Shown one piece after another: positions 9,249-18,479 of a stretch of DNA of 64,000 nt. The first letter of the stretch is position 1, and every line of letters begins with the position of its first letter. The stretch spans positions 62,001-126,000 of the forward strand of contig NZ_JARFVB010000006.1 of assembly GCF_029193885.1 (NCBI RefSeq), in the 5' to 3' direction. The position numbers and the translations under genes were made by a program. Under the pieces are notes generated by a model, which worked only from the letters and a program-made list of their open reading frames with translations, was not told the origin of the DNA and ran no database searches. This DNA is from Flagellimonas yonaguniensis. Its GTDB lineage: Bacteria > Bacteroidota > Bacteroidia > Flavobacteriales > Flavobacteriaceae.

Positions 9249-9665
9249 TTTATTGTAGTCGATTACGGCCTTTCCTTTTTTAAGTACATCGGCACCGATA
9301 ATCCCGTCTACAGGCAATGCGTTATGCGCTACCAAGGCTTGGTTTACGTGGGTAAGGTCAAAAAGGACGACTTTCTGCTTTTTCTTTTTCCAGTCCCCGA
9401 TCTGGATTTTGTTTTTATTGGAGATCAACGTTTCCATTTCCGTGGCGCCGGCACCGGCCGCTTTGATGTCCGTGGCTTCTGAGGCCATTTCAAAAAACTC
9501 GATTTTGTCCATCCCCACACAAGTGTTGGAGGCTCCCGTGTCCAAAATGAACTTGCCAGTAACCCCATTAATGCTGGCAACGAGTTCAAAGTGGTTGGTT
9601 TCGGTCAATACCAAAGGTATTTTAATGTATTCTTTGGATTTGAGGAATTTTTTGAGTGATGCCAT
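9225..9665 (-). CDS. retropepsin-like aspartic protease family protein
   Basis: Single-domain retropepsin-like protein of 146 residues from the ATG at 9665; a TTG at 9704 would lengthen it by 13 residues but would run into the tatD promoter. The catalytic motif LDTGAS is present with D42, and the second half has the hydrophobic-hydrophobic-Gly turn IIGADVL that closes the fold. One DTG means it must dimerise to be active. Its substrate is unknown. It has no signal peptide, so it is probably cytoplasmic. Confidence 0.82.
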   Translation of the reverse strand: MASLKKFLKSKEYIKIPLVLTETNHFELVASINGVTGKFILDTGASNTCVGMDKIEFFEMASEATDIKAAGAGATEMETLISNKNKIQIGDWKKKKQKVVLFDLTHVNQALVAHNALPVDGIIGADVLKKGKAVIDYNKKSLYLKK

Positions 9666-9707
9666 AGGGAAATATGCTCTTGAGGAATCTTTAATCGGAA
9701 ACAAAGT

Positions 9708-9737
9708 TTTGGGTCGTCTAAGATAAGCCTATTTTTG
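9708..9737 (+). promoter_or_regulatory. consensus Bacteroidota promoter immediately before tatD
   Basis: TTTG (9708-9711), an 18 bp spacer and TATTTTTG (9730-9737) match the -33/-7 consensus completely. The ATG of tatD is at 9742, only 4 bp after the -7 box, so the transcript should have almost no 5' leader. Confidence 0.75.
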
Positions 9738-9741
9738 CGAT

Positions 9742-10509
9742 ATGATTGTTACAGATACCCATACCCATTTATATAGTGAAGCCTTTGATGAGGATAGAAG
9801 TGAAATGATGCAACGTGCCATGGATGCAGGGGTGGAACGCTTTTTTATCCCCGCCATCGACTCAACTTACACCCAGTCCATGTTGGATTTGGAAACCGGC
9901 TATCCCGACAATGTGTTTTTGATGATGGGCCTACATCCAACGCATGTAAAAGAAAATTACAAGGAAGAGTTGGCCCATGTGGAAGAGTGGCTGACCAAAA
10001 AGAAGTTCTACGCTGTGGGCGAAATAGGGGTAGATCTATATTGGGACAAGACCTTTTTGAAGGAGCAGCAAGAAGCTTTTGCCTATCAGATTTGGTTGGC
10101 GAAAAAACATCAATTGCCCATTGTGATCCATTGTCGCGATGCCTTTGACGAGGTTTTCGAAGTGTTGGAGCAAGAAAAAGGAAATGACCTCTTCGGGATT
10201 TTTCATTGTTTTACAGGAACTTTGGAACAGGCGCATCAAGCCATGTCCTATAATATGAAGTTGGGCATTGGGGGAGTGGCCACCTTTAAAAATGGTAAAA
10301 TCGATAAATTTTTGAATCAAATCGACCTAAAGCATATTGTACTGGAAACCGATGCTCCGTATTTGGCACCGACACCCTATCGCGGAAAACGAAATGAAAG
10401 CTCTTACATCATAAAGGTGTTGGAAAAACTATCTTCCATATATGGTATGCCCGAAGAAGAAATCGCGGCAATAACCACGGAAAACTCCAAGGAAATATTC
10501 GGAATCTGA
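9742..10509 (+). CDS. tatD: TatD-family metal-dependent DNase/hydrolase
   Basis: 255 residues, full length for TatD. The two-metal site is readable: TDTHTHLY at residues 4-11, GEIGVDLYW near residue 93, VIHCRDAF near 130, HCFTG near 155 and ETDAPYLAP near 206. TatD-like proteins are 3'-5' exonucleases linked to DNA repair and turnover, cytoplasmic. The start is fixed by the DTHTH motif only a few residues in. The asparaginase gene follows after 3 bp. Confidence 0.95.
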   Translation: MIVTDTHTHLYSEAFDEDRSEMMQRAMDAGVERFFIPAIDSTYTQSMLDLETGYPDNVFLMMGLHPTHVKENYKEELAHVEEWLTKKKFYAVGEIGVDLYWDKTFLKEQQEAFAYQIWLAKKHQLPIVIHCRDAFDEVFEVLEQEKGNDLFGIFHCFTGTLEQAHQAMSYNMKLGIGGVATFKNGKIDKFLNQIDLKHIVLETDAPYLAPTPYRGKRNESSYIIKVLEKLSSIYGMPEEEIAAITTENSKEIFGI

Positions 10510-10512
10510 TCT

Positions 10513-11544
10513 ATGAAAAAGAAGACCAACATATTACTGATCTATACTGGGGGTACCATCGGTATGGTAAAGGATTATAAAACCGGTGCGCTCAAGGCCT
10601 TCAATTTTGAGGAACTGGTAAAAAATATTCCAGAGCTGAAGCAGTTGGATTGTAACCTAAGGGGTGTCTCGTTCGATGACCCCATTGATTCTTCCAATAT
10701 GAATCCACATCATTGGGCGGTTATCGCATCCATTATCGAGGAGCATTATGAAGACAATGATGGTTTTGTGGTACTGCACGGTAGCGATACCATGAGTTAT
10801 TCTGCATCGGCATTGAGTTTTATGTTGGAAAATTTACAAAAGCCGGTCATCTTCACCGGTTCTCAATTGCCCATTGGGGATCTGCGTACCGATGCCAAAG
10901 AAAATCTGATCACGTCCATCGAAATAGCTGCCCTTCAGAAAAAGGGGGAGCCAGTTTTACAGGAAGTCGGACTGTATTTTGAGTACAAACTCTATCGGGC
11001 CAATAGGACCACAAAGATAAATGCCGAACATTTTGAAGCCTTTGATTCGTTGAACTATCCACCTTTGGTGGAATCGGGGGTCCATTTGAAGGTGCATCAG
11101 AATTATTTGATTAAAAAAGTGACCAAAAACAAGTCGCTTCAGGTCCATAAAAAAATGGACAATCGAGTGGCGATCTTAAAATTGTTCCCAGGTCTCAACC
11201 AAAATGTGCTCCGATCCATGTTGGGCATTCCCGATTTAAAGGCACTTATTCTGGAAACATACGGTGCCGGGAACGCCCCAATGGATGAATGGTTTTTGAA
11301 TGCGATAAAAAATGCCGTGGAAAATGGATTGCACATAATTAATGTGACACAATGCTCGGGAGGAAGTGTTTTTATGGGACATTACGAAACCAGTGAAAAA
11401 CTTAAGGAGATGCAACTGGTTAACGGAAAGGATATTACAACAGAGGCGGCCATCACAAAAGTGATGTACCTTTTGGGGACAGGGGTTCCCGACAAATTGT
11501 TCAAGACGATTTTCGAGACACCACTTCGTGGTGAAATGGTGTAA
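10513..11544 (+). CDS. ansA: type I (cytoplasmic) L-asparaginase
   Basis: Hydrolyses L-asparagine to aspartate and ammonia. 343 residues, like E. coli AnsA. The nucleophile motif YTGGTIGM holds T15 and the second threonine site is in LHGSDTMSYSASALSFM (around residue 95). No signal peptide, so this is the cytoplasmic, lower-affinity type. The TGSQLPIGDLRTDA segment is typical of type I enzymes. It starts 3 bp after tatD, so the two are one operon, as is common in Flavobacteriia. Confidence 0.94.
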   Translation: MKKKTNILLIYTGGTIGMVKDYKTGALKAFNFEELVKNIPELKQLDCNLRGVSFDDPIDSSNMNPHHWAVIASIIEEHYEDNDGFVVLHGSDTMSYSASALSFMLENLQKPVIFTGSQLPIGDLRTDAKENLITSIEIAALQKKGEPVLQEVGLYFEYKLYRANRTTKINAEHFEAFDSLNYPPLVESGVHLKVHQNYLIKKVTKNKSLQVHKKMDNRVAILKLFPGLNQNVLRSMLGIPDLKALILETYGAGNAPMDEWFLNAIKNAVENGLHIINVTQCSGGSVFMGHYETSEKLKEMQLVNGKDITTEAAITKVMYLLGTGVPDKLFKTIFETPLRGEMV

Positions 11545-11610
11545 AATTAACGCCTCAAATTTCTATAACTGATTATTTTTTTGTTTATTGGTCGGCCTAA
11601 ATGAAACAAT

Positions 11611-11698
11611 AGAGAGGTGGCCGAGTGGTCGAAGGCGCACGCCTGGAAAGTGTGTATACACCAAAAGTGTATCGAGGGTTCGAATCCCTTCCTCTCTG
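11611..11698 (+). tRNA. tRNA-Ser (GGA anticodon)
   Basis: Cloverleaf of 88 nt. The acceptor AGAGAGG (11611-11617) pairs with CCTCTCT (11691-11697) and the discriminator is G11698. The D arm contains CCGAGTGGTCGAAGG, the anticodon loop CTGGAAA gives GGA, a long variable arm (TGTATACACC...GTGTA region) marks it as a class II serine tRNA, and the T arm is GAGGGTTCGAATCCCTT. CCA is not encoded. Confidence 0.95.
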
Positions 11699-11775
11699 CT
11701 AGGTATTTTAATTTTTCAATTGTAAAATTTTTATATCTTTATATTATTAACTAACTAAATTTAAGTTTAAGTAAA

Positions 11776-12504
11776 ATGAAAAAAATATCCTTTACTCTGG
11801 CTGCTGCCGGAATGTTTGTGATGGGAACTACAACTGCATCTGCAGCAATGTTGCAAGAAGAAGCTGAAGCCAGCAAAGGTTTCACCCAAGTATTGAAAGA
11901 GCAATTTATCCAAGGGGGACCTGATTTTATGGGTATTGTATTGCTTTGTTTGATTTTGGGATTGGCTGTAGCCATCGAAAGAATTATTTATTTGAATTTG
12001 GCAACTACAAATTCCACTAAGTTGAAGCAACAAGTTGAGGACGCTTTGGCTTCAGGTGGTGTAGAAGCTGCTAAAGAAGTTTGTAGAAACACAAAAGGAC
12101 CTGTTGCTTCCATCTACTACCAAGGTTTGGATAGGGTTGATGAAGGAATCGAGTCTGCTGAAAAAGCTGTTGTGGCATACGGTGGTGTACAAATGGGTCA
12201 ATTGGAGAAAAACGTTTCTTGGTTGTCTTTGTTTATCGCTATTGCTCCCATGCTAGGGTTTATGGGTACGGTAATTGGTATGATTCAGGCGTTCCAGAAA
12301 ATTGCAGCAGTAGGTAACTTGAGTGCTTCCTTGATTGCAGGTGACATCCAGGTTGCGTTGTTGACGACCGTATTCGGTTTGATCACGGCGATTATCCTTC
12401 AGATTTTCTACAACTATATTATTGCTAAAATCGATAGTATCGTAAATGACATGGAAGACAGCTCAATTGCATTGATTGACATGTTGGCTGCCCACAAGAA
12501 ATAA
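11776..12504 (+). CDS. exbB: MotA/TolQ/ExbB proton channel family protein
   Basis: Inner-membrane stator subunit that uses the proton gradient to energise TonB-type transport. 242 residues: an N-terminal signal-like hydrophobic segment (MKKISFTLAAAGMFVMG), a second helix at about 55-75, a cytoplasmic domain, and two long C-terminal helices (LSLFIAIAPMLGFMGTVIGM and IQVALLTTVFGLITAIIL) carrying the family signature. It is first in a four-gene unit with a small membrane protein and two ExbD genes. The distance from tRNA-Ser is 77 bp. Confidence 0.93.
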   Translation: MKKISFTLAAAGMFVMGTTTASAAMLQEEAEASKGFTQVLKEQFIQGGPDFMGIVLLCLILGLAVAIERIIYLNLATTNSTKLKQQVEDALASGGVEAAKEVCRNTKGPVASIYYQGLDRVDEGIESAEKAVVAYGGVQMGQLEKNVSWLSLFIAIAPMLGFMGTVIGMIQAFQKIAAVGNLSASLIAGDIQVALLTTVFGLITAIILQIFYNYIIAKIDSIVNDMEDSSIALIDMLAAHKK

Positions 12505-12530
12505 TTACGAATTAAAAACTATCGAGAATC

Positions 12531-12968
12531 ATGAATAAAATAGTAAAAATATTACTCATCGTCATCGGATTGGTTGCAGCCGTGCTTTGGTTCTCCCTTC
12601 CGTCTGCCGATGATCCAAATGCCATTAGTAGTGGAGCAATGAACTTTATGTTCATTATCATGTACATCCTATTGGCTATTGCGGTAATCACTTCAGTAGT
12701 TTTTGGATTGGCAAAATTGTTCACTACCAAAGGTAGTATTAAGAAAGCCCTTTTCGCCATTGGCGGATTGGCTATCGTCGTAGCCATATCTTACGGGATT
12801 TCTTCAGATAACATGGCTGTGGTGGAAACTATGTCCGATAGAGGCATTGAGACCACGGAAGGAACTGTGAAAAACATTGGAATGGGATTGAATGTATTTT
12901 TCATCCTAACAGCAATAGCTGTGGTTCTAATGGTATTCCCAGGATTGAAAAGAATGTTTGTTAAGTAA
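12531..12968 (+). CDS. membrane protein inserted in ExbB/ExbD operon, 145 residues
   Basis: Small polytopic protein with four hydrophobic segments (about 5-22, 37-62, 72-90 and 117-138) and short loops. I do not recognise a named domain. It lies 26 bp after exbB and 11 bp before exbD, all on one strand, so it is almost certainly translated with the ExbBD complex. My recollection is that this exbB-membrane protein-exbD-exbD order recurs in Flavobacteriia, which would make it a candidate accessory subunit. Confidence 0.8.
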   Translation: MNKIVKILLIVIGLVAAVLWFSLPSADDPNAISSGAMNFMFIIMYILLAIAVITSVVFGLAKLFTTKGSIKKALFAIGGLAIVVAISYGISSDNMAVVETMSDRGIETTEGTVKNIGMGLNVFFILTAIAVVLMVFPGLKRMFVK

Positions 12969-12979
12969 AAAGTTGAATT

Positions 12980-13588
12980 ATGCCTAGAAGAAAAGGAGCA
13001 CCGGAAGTAAATGCCGGCTCCATGGCGGATATTGCATTCCTCTTGCTTATCTTTTTCTTGGTGACCACCACCATTGAAACAGATGCAGGTCTGGACCGTA
13101 TGTTGCCGCCGTTTGAGCCGCCAAATGAGGAACCGCCTATAATTAAGCAGAAAAACATTTTTACTGTAAGTATCAATAGAAATGGTCAGTTGCTGGTTGA
13201 AGATCAATTGATGGAAATCGAAGATTTGAGAGAAGCTGCTGCAAAGTTTCTTGAAAACGGAGCCGATGGAACTTGTGACTATTGTAAAGGTAGAAAAGAT
13301 CCTTCATCATCCGATAACCCAGTAAAAGCGATTATCTCATTGAAGAACGACAGGGAAACCAAGTACAGTACTTATATTACAGTTCAAAACGAATTGGTAG
13401 GTGCGTATAATGACTTGCGTAACCGAGAAGCTCAACGTTTGTACGGAAGGGATTTTACCGAAATGGAAGCGGACTACCTGAATCCAGAAACTCCTTCCAG
13501 CGTTAGAGATGACTTGAAAGACAAAGTGAAACGTGTCCAGGATATGTTCCCGCAGAAGCTTTCAGAGGCAGAAACATCAACCAATTAA
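12980..13588 (+). CDS. exbD: biopolymer transporter ExbD/TolR family protein, long version
   Basis: 202 residues. The N-terminal cytoplasmic stretch leads into one transmembrane helix, GSMADIAFLLLIFFLVTTT, with the essential proton-carrying aspartate at D17. The periplasmic part is longer than in E. coli ExbD (141 residues) and includes a CDYCKGR segment and a helical C-terminal tail. Third gene of the exb unit. Confidence 0.92.
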   Translation: MPRRKGAPEVNAGSMADIAFLLLIFFLVTTTIETDAGLDRMLPPFEPPNEEPPIIKQKNIFTVSINRNGQLLVEDQLMEIEDLREAAAKFLENGADGTCDYCKGRKDPSSSDNPVKAIISLKNDRETKYSTYITVQNELVGAYNDLRNREAQRLYGRDFTEMEADYLNPETPSSVRDDLKDKVKRVQDMFPQKLSEAETSTN

Positions 13589-13599
13589 AAACTATTTAT

Positions 13600-14082
13600 A
13601 TGGCTAAGTTTACCAAAAAGAAGGAAGGGGATTTGCCAGCGGTGTCAACGGCTTCATTGCCAGATATCGTTTTCATGCTCTTGTTCTTCTTTATGACAGT
13701 GACCACAATGAAAGATAGTTCTTTAATGGTTGCCAACACTCTTCCCAACGCTTCGGAAATAAAGAAGTTGGAAAAGAAGGATCGCGTTATTTACATTTAT
13801 GTAGGAACACCTACCCAAGAATATCAAAAGGTTTTTGGTACAGAACCAAAAATCCAATTGAATGATAAATTTGCCAATGTGGACGAAGTAGGTTCATTTA
13901 TTTTGGCAGAACGTGCAAAGAAACCGCAAGAACTTCAAAATGTATTGACTACTGCTTTAAAAGTCGATAAGGAGGCCAATATGGGTCTTATTACCGATAT
14001 TAAGCAAGAATTGAGAAAAGTAAATGCCCTTAAAGTGAATTATACCACTTACGAAGGAAACGCTTTTAACAATCTACAGTAG
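13600..14082 (+). CDS. exbD: biopolymer transporter ExbD/TolR family protein, second copy
   Basis: 160 residues. A single N-terminal helix STASLPDIVFMLLFFFMTVT carries the conserved Asp (D22), followed by a periplasmic domain. It starts 11 bp after the first exbD. The two ExbD paralogues probably form a mixed dimer inside the ExbB pentamer. A terminator follows at 14105-14140. Confidence 0.92.
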   Translation: MAKFTKKKEGDLPAVSTASLPDIVFMLLFFFMTVTTMKDSSLMVANTLPNASEIKKLEKKDRVIYIYVGTPTQEYQKVFGTEPKIQLNDKFANVDEVGSFILAERAKKPQELQNVLTTALKVDKEANMGLITDIKQELRKVNALKVNYTTYEGNAFNNLQ

Positions 14083-14105
14083 GCAATAGCTTAGATTTAG
14101 TGGGA

Positions 14106-14140
14106 AACGCTCCAAATTTTTAATTTGGGGCGTTTTTTGT
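14106..14140 (+). terminator. intrinsic terminator after the exb operon
   Basis: AACGCTCCAAAT paired with ATTTGGGGCGTT, one mismatch, followed by a T-rich run; it sits 23 bp after the second exbD stop. Confidence 0.8.
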
Positions 14141-14153
14141 TTTAAATTGTCAC

Positions 14154-14852
14154 ATGATTCGAACCGTTTTATTTACGATTAGTGCACTGCTTTTATTGAT
14201 TCCCATTGCTGTTTTGGGTCAAGAAGAAGAGGATGGTTTAACAGTGACGGACAACCGTTATCTGGAAGATCAGTTTTATATCGGTGTTGGTTACAATGTT
14301 TTATTTGATGGGCCAGATGCTATTGATCAGCGTAATCTTTCCTATAATCTTCAGGCTGGTTTTATTAAGGATATCCCGTTTAATCGTCAAAGAAATTTTG
14401 GAATGGGTCTTGGCTTGGGTTATGCTGTGAATTCGTATTATTCAAATATGGTGGCCACCCTAGATAACAATGGCATAACATACGATATATTGGATGACGC
14501 TGACTTTAACCGCAGTAAGTTGGCCACGCATACCATTGAGATCCCTTTTGAAATAAGATGGCGAACATCAACTGCCAGTGAGTATAAATTCTGGAGGGTT
14601 TATGCAGGCGCAAAGGTGGGATATGTATTTTCAGGTAGGTCGAAATTGGTAGTGGACAGTGGTAATGATTCCTTTTCCAATAATGATATCGAAAAGTTTC
14701 AATACGGATTAATGTTGAATTTTGGCTATAATACCTGGAATATCCATGTGTATTATGGGTTGAATCCTTTGCTTAAAGATGAAGCAATGTTGGCTGGTGA
14801 GGCCATAGACTTGAAAGTACTTAGGGTTGGGCTTGTTTTTTATATCCTATAA
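14154..14852 (+). CDS. outer-membrane beta-barrel (porin family) protein
   Basis: 232 residues with a clear Sec signal peptide (MIRTVLFTISALLLLIPIAVLG, cleavage near residue 22). Alternating hydrophobic/polar strands follow (FYIGVGYNVLF, FGMGLGLGYAV, WRVYAGAKVGYVFSG, LRVGLVFYIL) and the chain ends in an aromatic/hydrophobic beta-signal. It resembles the generic outer-membrane beta-barrel family often annotated PorT-like, but nothing here ties it specifically to type IX secretion. Its 3' end overlaps the convergent PAP2-like gene by 6 bp. Confidence 0.82.
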   Translation: MIRTVLFTISALLLLIPIAVLGQEEEDGLTVTDNRYLEDQFYIGVGYNVLFDGPDAIDQRNLSYNLQAGFIKDIPFNRQRNFGMGLGLGYAVNSYYSNMVATLDNNGITYDILDDADFNRSKLATHTIEIPFEIRWRTSTASEYKFWRVYAGAKVGYVFSGRSKLVVDSGNDSFSNNDIEKFQYGLMLNFGYNTWNIHVYYGLNPLLKDEAMLAGEAIDLKVLRVGLVFYIL

Positions 14853-15449
14853 CCAGTATTTCAAAATAATCAGCTGAGAGCAACAGCCCAGAAGAAATCC
14901 TATCAACAACTCATTTTTGGTATGCGCCCGTAGATACAATCTTGACGTGGCCACCAAACCCGTAAAAAGAGTGAACAAACTTATGGCGATGGTAATGTTG
15001 ATCTCAAAATGGATGCTCAACGCCACCATAAAGGTCAAAATGCTGCCCATGCCCAAAAGATGCATACTGGTCTTAAATTTGAAGAATAGTAAAATCAATG
15101 TGGCACTTGTTGCCGTTAGAAGGCCGGTAAAGTAGTAAAAGAGCTCGTGTACGTAGTTATTGGGTATTACTTTGTACAATATCATTAAAAATATAATACA
15201 ACTAATATAAAGTGGGTATTTGCGTTCTTGAATCGTGGGCAGGAATATGGAGTTGATCACTCCTAGGTTTTTCAATATCAGAAAAAAGATAATGGGAATG
15301 ATTACCGTAAGGATGAAAATGGGGAGGATATTTCCGCTTTGAGTCTCCAAGGTACTGTAAGGTGCCACCATAAAATACATTGCCGTGCCTCCAATCGGTA
15401 TGAACAATGGGTGGAAAATGTAGGAGATGATGTTGTGTACGTGGTGCAT
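14847..15449 (-). CDS. PAP2-like integral membrane protein
   Basis: 200 residues, nearly all hydrophobic, with about six membrane segments. The C-terminal segment SRLYLRAHTKNELLIGFLLG resembles the SR...H...D...G phosphatase motif of PAP2 enzymes, but the first PAP2 motif is not clear, so activity is uncertain. The start is taken as ATG at 15449; its A is shared with the TGA stop of rpoN, so translation is probably coupled. Likely function (lipid phosphate processing) is inference only. Confidence 0.72.
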   Translation of the reverse strand: MHHVHNIISYIFHPLFIPIGGTAMYFMVAPYSTLETQSGNILPIFILTVIIPIIFFLILKNLGVINSIFLPTIQERKYPLYISCIIFLMILYKVIPNNYVHELFYYFTGLLTATSATLILLFFKFKTSMHLLGMGSILTFMVALSIHFEINITIAISLFTLFTGLVATSRLYLRAHTKNELLIGFLLGCCSQLIILKYWL

Positions 15450-16906
15450 CAAATTTCTTTACGTAGCCTTGCCACCGGGATATCGAGCTGTTCCCGATAT
15501 TTGGCCACGGTTCGTCGGGCTATGGGATACCCTTTTTCTTTTAGCATTTTTGCCAGTTTCGCATCGGTAAGCGGTTTTTTCTTGTCTTCGTCCCGGATAA
15601 CGGTCTCCAATATCTTTTTGATTTCCCTAGTGGATACATCTTCGCCTTGTTCGTTCTTCATGGATTCGGAAAAGAAATCCTTGATCAGTTTGGTACCGTA
15701 GGGTGTGTCCACATACTTACTGTTGGCGACCCGTGAGACCGTGGAGACATCCATGTCTATTTTATCGGCGATATCCTTTAGGATCATAGGACGTAATTTC
15801 CGCTCGTCCCCCGTCATGAAATATTCCTTTTGGTATTCCATAATGGTGTTCATGGTAATGAACAGGGTTTGCTGGCGCTGTCGAATAGCATCAATGAACC
15901 ATTTGGCGGCATCCAACTTCTGTTTGATGAACATGACCGTGTCCTTCTGTGATTTTGATTTTTCCTTGGCATTTTTGTACCCCTCCAGCATATTACTGTA
16001 ATCTTTGGAAACATGTAGCTCTGGGGCATTTCTACCGTTAAGGGTAAGCTCCAGCTCGCCATCCACGATTTTGATTGAAAAATCGGGAACTATATGCTCT
16101 ATCATCCGGGTGTTTCCAGAATAGGAGCCACCAGGTTTTGGATTCAGCTTTTCAATTTCCGAAATAGCATCCTTGAGCTCTTCTTCGGAAATATGGTGCT
16201 TTTGTATGAGTTTGGAATAGTGCTTTTTTGTGAAATGGTCAAAAGATCGTTCCAAAATATTAATGGCCAATTCCACCGAAGGTTTTTGTTCTTTGCGTTT
16301 TAATTGGATAATCAGACATTCGTCCAAAGATCGTGCAGCTACCCCTGGCGGGTCCAAATCCTGTACAATTTTTAGAACTTCCACTATTTTATCCTCTTCT
16401 ACATATATATTTTGGGTAAAGGCGAGATCGTCCATAATATCAGGAAGTGGTCTGCGTATGTAACCGCTTTCATCCACACTGCCCACCAAAAATTCGGCAA
16501 TAGCCCATTCCTGGTCATCCAGATACACGGTGTTCAGTTGATTCAGTAAATATTGATTGAAGGAGGTTCCAGCAGCGTAAGGCACCCTTTTGTCCTCATC
16601 GTCAGTGCTATAATTGTTGGCTTGGGTGCGATAATCAGGGATTTCATCATCACTCAGATAATCATCAATGTTGATTTCATCTGTGTCGATGTTCTCATTG
16701 TCGGCAGAATCATCGTAGGTGTCCTCATAGATATCATCCAAAGCATCAGTTTCCTCTTTACCACTCTCCAATGCAGGATTTTCTTCCAACTCTTGCTTCA
16801 ATCGCTGTTCAAAAGCCTGTGTGGGCAGTTGAATAAGCTTCATGAGCTGAATCTGCTGTGGAGACAGTTTTTGGGAAAGCTTAAACTGTAGATGTTGTTT
16901 CAGCAT
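15449..16906 (-). CDS. rpoN: RNA polymerase sigma-54 factor
   Basis: 485 residues. Region I is glutamine/leucine rich (FKLSQKLSPQQIQLMKLIQL) and interacts with enhancer-binding ATPases. An acidic region II (about 45-110) is followed by the core-binding domain and helix-turn-helix (DKIDMDVSTVSRVANSKYV), and the chain ends with the RpoN box ARRTVAKYRE at the C-terminus, which reads the -24 element. No sigma-54 activator (AAA+ enhancer-binding protein) is seen in this window. It lies 49 bp downstream of asnS on the same strand. Confidence 0.96.
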   Translation of the reverse strand: MLKQHLQFKLSQKLSPQQIQLMKLIQLPTQAFEQRLKQELEENPALESGKEETDALDDIYEDTYDDSADNENIDTDEINIDDYLSDDEIPDYRTQANNYSTDDEDKRVPYAAGTSFNQYLLNQLNTVYLDDQEWAIAEFLVGSVDESGYIRRPLPDIMDDLAFTQNIYVEEDKIVEVLKIVQDLDPPGVAARSLDECLIIQLKRKEQKPSVELAINILERSFDHFTKKHYSKLIQKHHISEEELKDAISEIEKLNPKPGGSYSGNTRMIEHIVPDFSIKIVDGELELTLNGRNAPELHVSKDYSNMLEGYKNAKEKSKSQKDTVMFIKQKLDAAKWFIDAIRQRQQTLFITMNTIMEYQKEYFMTGDERKLRPMILKDIADKIDMDVSTVSRVANSKYVDTPYGTKLIKDFFSESMKNEQGEDVSTREIKKILETVIRDEDKKKPLTDAKLAKMLKEKGYPIARRTVAKYREQLDIPVARLRKEI

Positions 16907-16955
16907 ACGGATCGATGATTTACAATCTTACCTTCTTTAAAATAACAAAAACAAA

Positions 16956-18389
16956 TCAAAACTCGGCATTCTGCGGTGTTCTGGGGTATGGAATTACATC
17001 TCTGATGTTGCCCATTCCCGTGGTAAATTGGACCATGCGCTCAAAACCTAGTCCAAAACCACTGTGCACTGCAGTACCGAACTTTCTCAGGTCCAGATAC
17101 CACCAAAGCTCTTTGGCATCGATATCCAGTTCTTTGATTTTCTGTTCCAGTACATCCAATCGTTCTTCTCTTTGGGAACCTCCCACGATTTCCCCGATGC
17201 CCGGGAAAAGTACATCCATGGCACGTACGGTTTTGCCGTCTTCGTTCAATCGCATGTAAAATGCCTTGATGTTTGCGGGATAATCAAAAAGAATCACAGG
17301 ACACTTAAAGTGCTTTTCCACCAAGAAGCGTTCGTGCTCACTCTGTAGGTCCGCTCCCCATTCATCAATCGGGAATTGGAACTTCTTCTTTTTGTTCGGT
17401 TTGCTGTTCTTCAATATGTCAATGGCCTCTGTGTAAGATACCCTTTTGAAATTGTTATCAACAACAAACTTTAGTTTTTCTATCAAGGCCATTTCGGAAC
17501 GTTCGTTCTGAGGTTTGGTCTTTTCCTCGTCCAGCAAACGCTTCTCTAAGAACTGTAAATCGTCCTGACAATGGTCCAGTACATACTGAATGATATACTT
17601 GATGAAATCTTCGGCCAGGTCCATGTTTGCGTCCAAATCATAGAAGGCCATTTCGGGCTCGATCATCCAGAATTCCGCCAAGTGGCGTGATGTGTTGGAG
17701 TTCTCGGCTCTAAAGGTGGGTCCAAAGGTGTAGACTTTGCCCAATCCCATGGCGTAGGTCTCGGCTTCCAATTGTCCCGATACGGTCAGATTGGTCTCCT
17801 TTCCAAAAAAGTCTTCGGAATAATCCACTTCACCCAAATCATTTAGAGGTGGTTTCTTGGCATCCAATGTGGATACACGGAACATTTCGCCCGCACCCTC
17901 GGCATCCGAACCGGTAATGATTGGGGCGTGCATATAGTAAAATCCGTTCTGCTGAAAATAGCTGTGAACGGCAAACGAAAGTACCGATCTAACCCGCATT
18001 ACTGCGGAAAAAGTGTTGGTTCTTACTCTAAGATGTGCCTTTTCCCTTAAAAACTCCAACGAATGTTTTTTGGGTTGAATGGGGTAGGTCTCAGGGTCGG
18101 CGGTACCATGCACAAATATGTCGGTAGCTTGTATTTCCACACTTTGTCCCCTTCCTTGGCTTTCTTCCAAAGTCCCTGTTATCTTTAGGGCTGCCCCGCT
18201 AGAAATTTGTTTGAGCAATGCTTCGTCCAATTTTTCAAAATCCACGACACATTGTAGGTTATGTATGGTGGAACCATCGTTCAAGGCGATAAATCGGTTA
18301 CTTCTAAATGTTTTTACCCATCCATTTACTTCAACGGAATCTCCTACGGGTTGCTTTTCTAGCAATTCTTTTATGGAATAAGACATCAT
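16956..18389 (-). CDS. asnS: asparaginyl-tRNA synthetase
   Basis: Charges tRNA-Asn; class IIb aminoacyl-tRNA synthetase. 477 residues. The N-terminal OB-fold anticodon-binding domain (about 15-100) includes [20 protein letters not shown]. Motif 2 is [19 protein letters not shown] and motif 3 is [16 protein letters not shown] followed by [10 protein letters not shown]. Start ATG at 18389; a second in-frame ATG at 18386 is equally possible. Its presence suggests a direct route for Asn-tRNA. Confidence 0.97.
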   Translation of the reverse strand: MMSYSIKELLEKQPVGDSVEVNGWVKTFRSNRFIALNDGSTIHNLQCVVDFEKLDEALLKQISSGAALKITGTLEESQGRGQSVEIQATDIFVHGTADPETYPIQPKKHSLEFLREKAHLRVRTNTFSAVMRVRSVLSFAVHSYFQQNGFYYMHAPIITGSDAEGAGEMFRVSTLDAKKPPLNDLGEVDYSEDFFGKETNLTVSGQLEAETYAMGLGKVYTFGPTFRAENSNTSRHLAEFWMIEPEMAFYDLDANMDLAEDFIKYIIQYVLDHCQDDLQFLEKRLLDEEKTKPQNERSEMALIEKLKFVVDNNFKRVSYTEAIDILKNSKPNKKKKFQFPIDEWGADLQSEHERFLVEKHFKCPVILFDYPANIKAFYMRLNEDGKTVRAMDVLFPGIGEIVGGSQREERLDVLEQKIKELDIDAKELWWYLDLRKFGTAVHSGFGLGFERMVQFTTGMGNIRDVIPYPRTPQNAEF

Positions 18390-18479
18390 TCTAAAACTAT
18401 CGTAATTTAGTTGGTAAAGATAGCTTTTTGATAAAAAACGATGGCAATGGAATGGCCTAATTTATGGCCCTTGCAACCA

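Noticed and set aside
14154..14852. Assignment of the beta-barrel protein as PorT of type IX secretion
   Set aside because: Only generic barrel features are present; no type IX genes are nearby.
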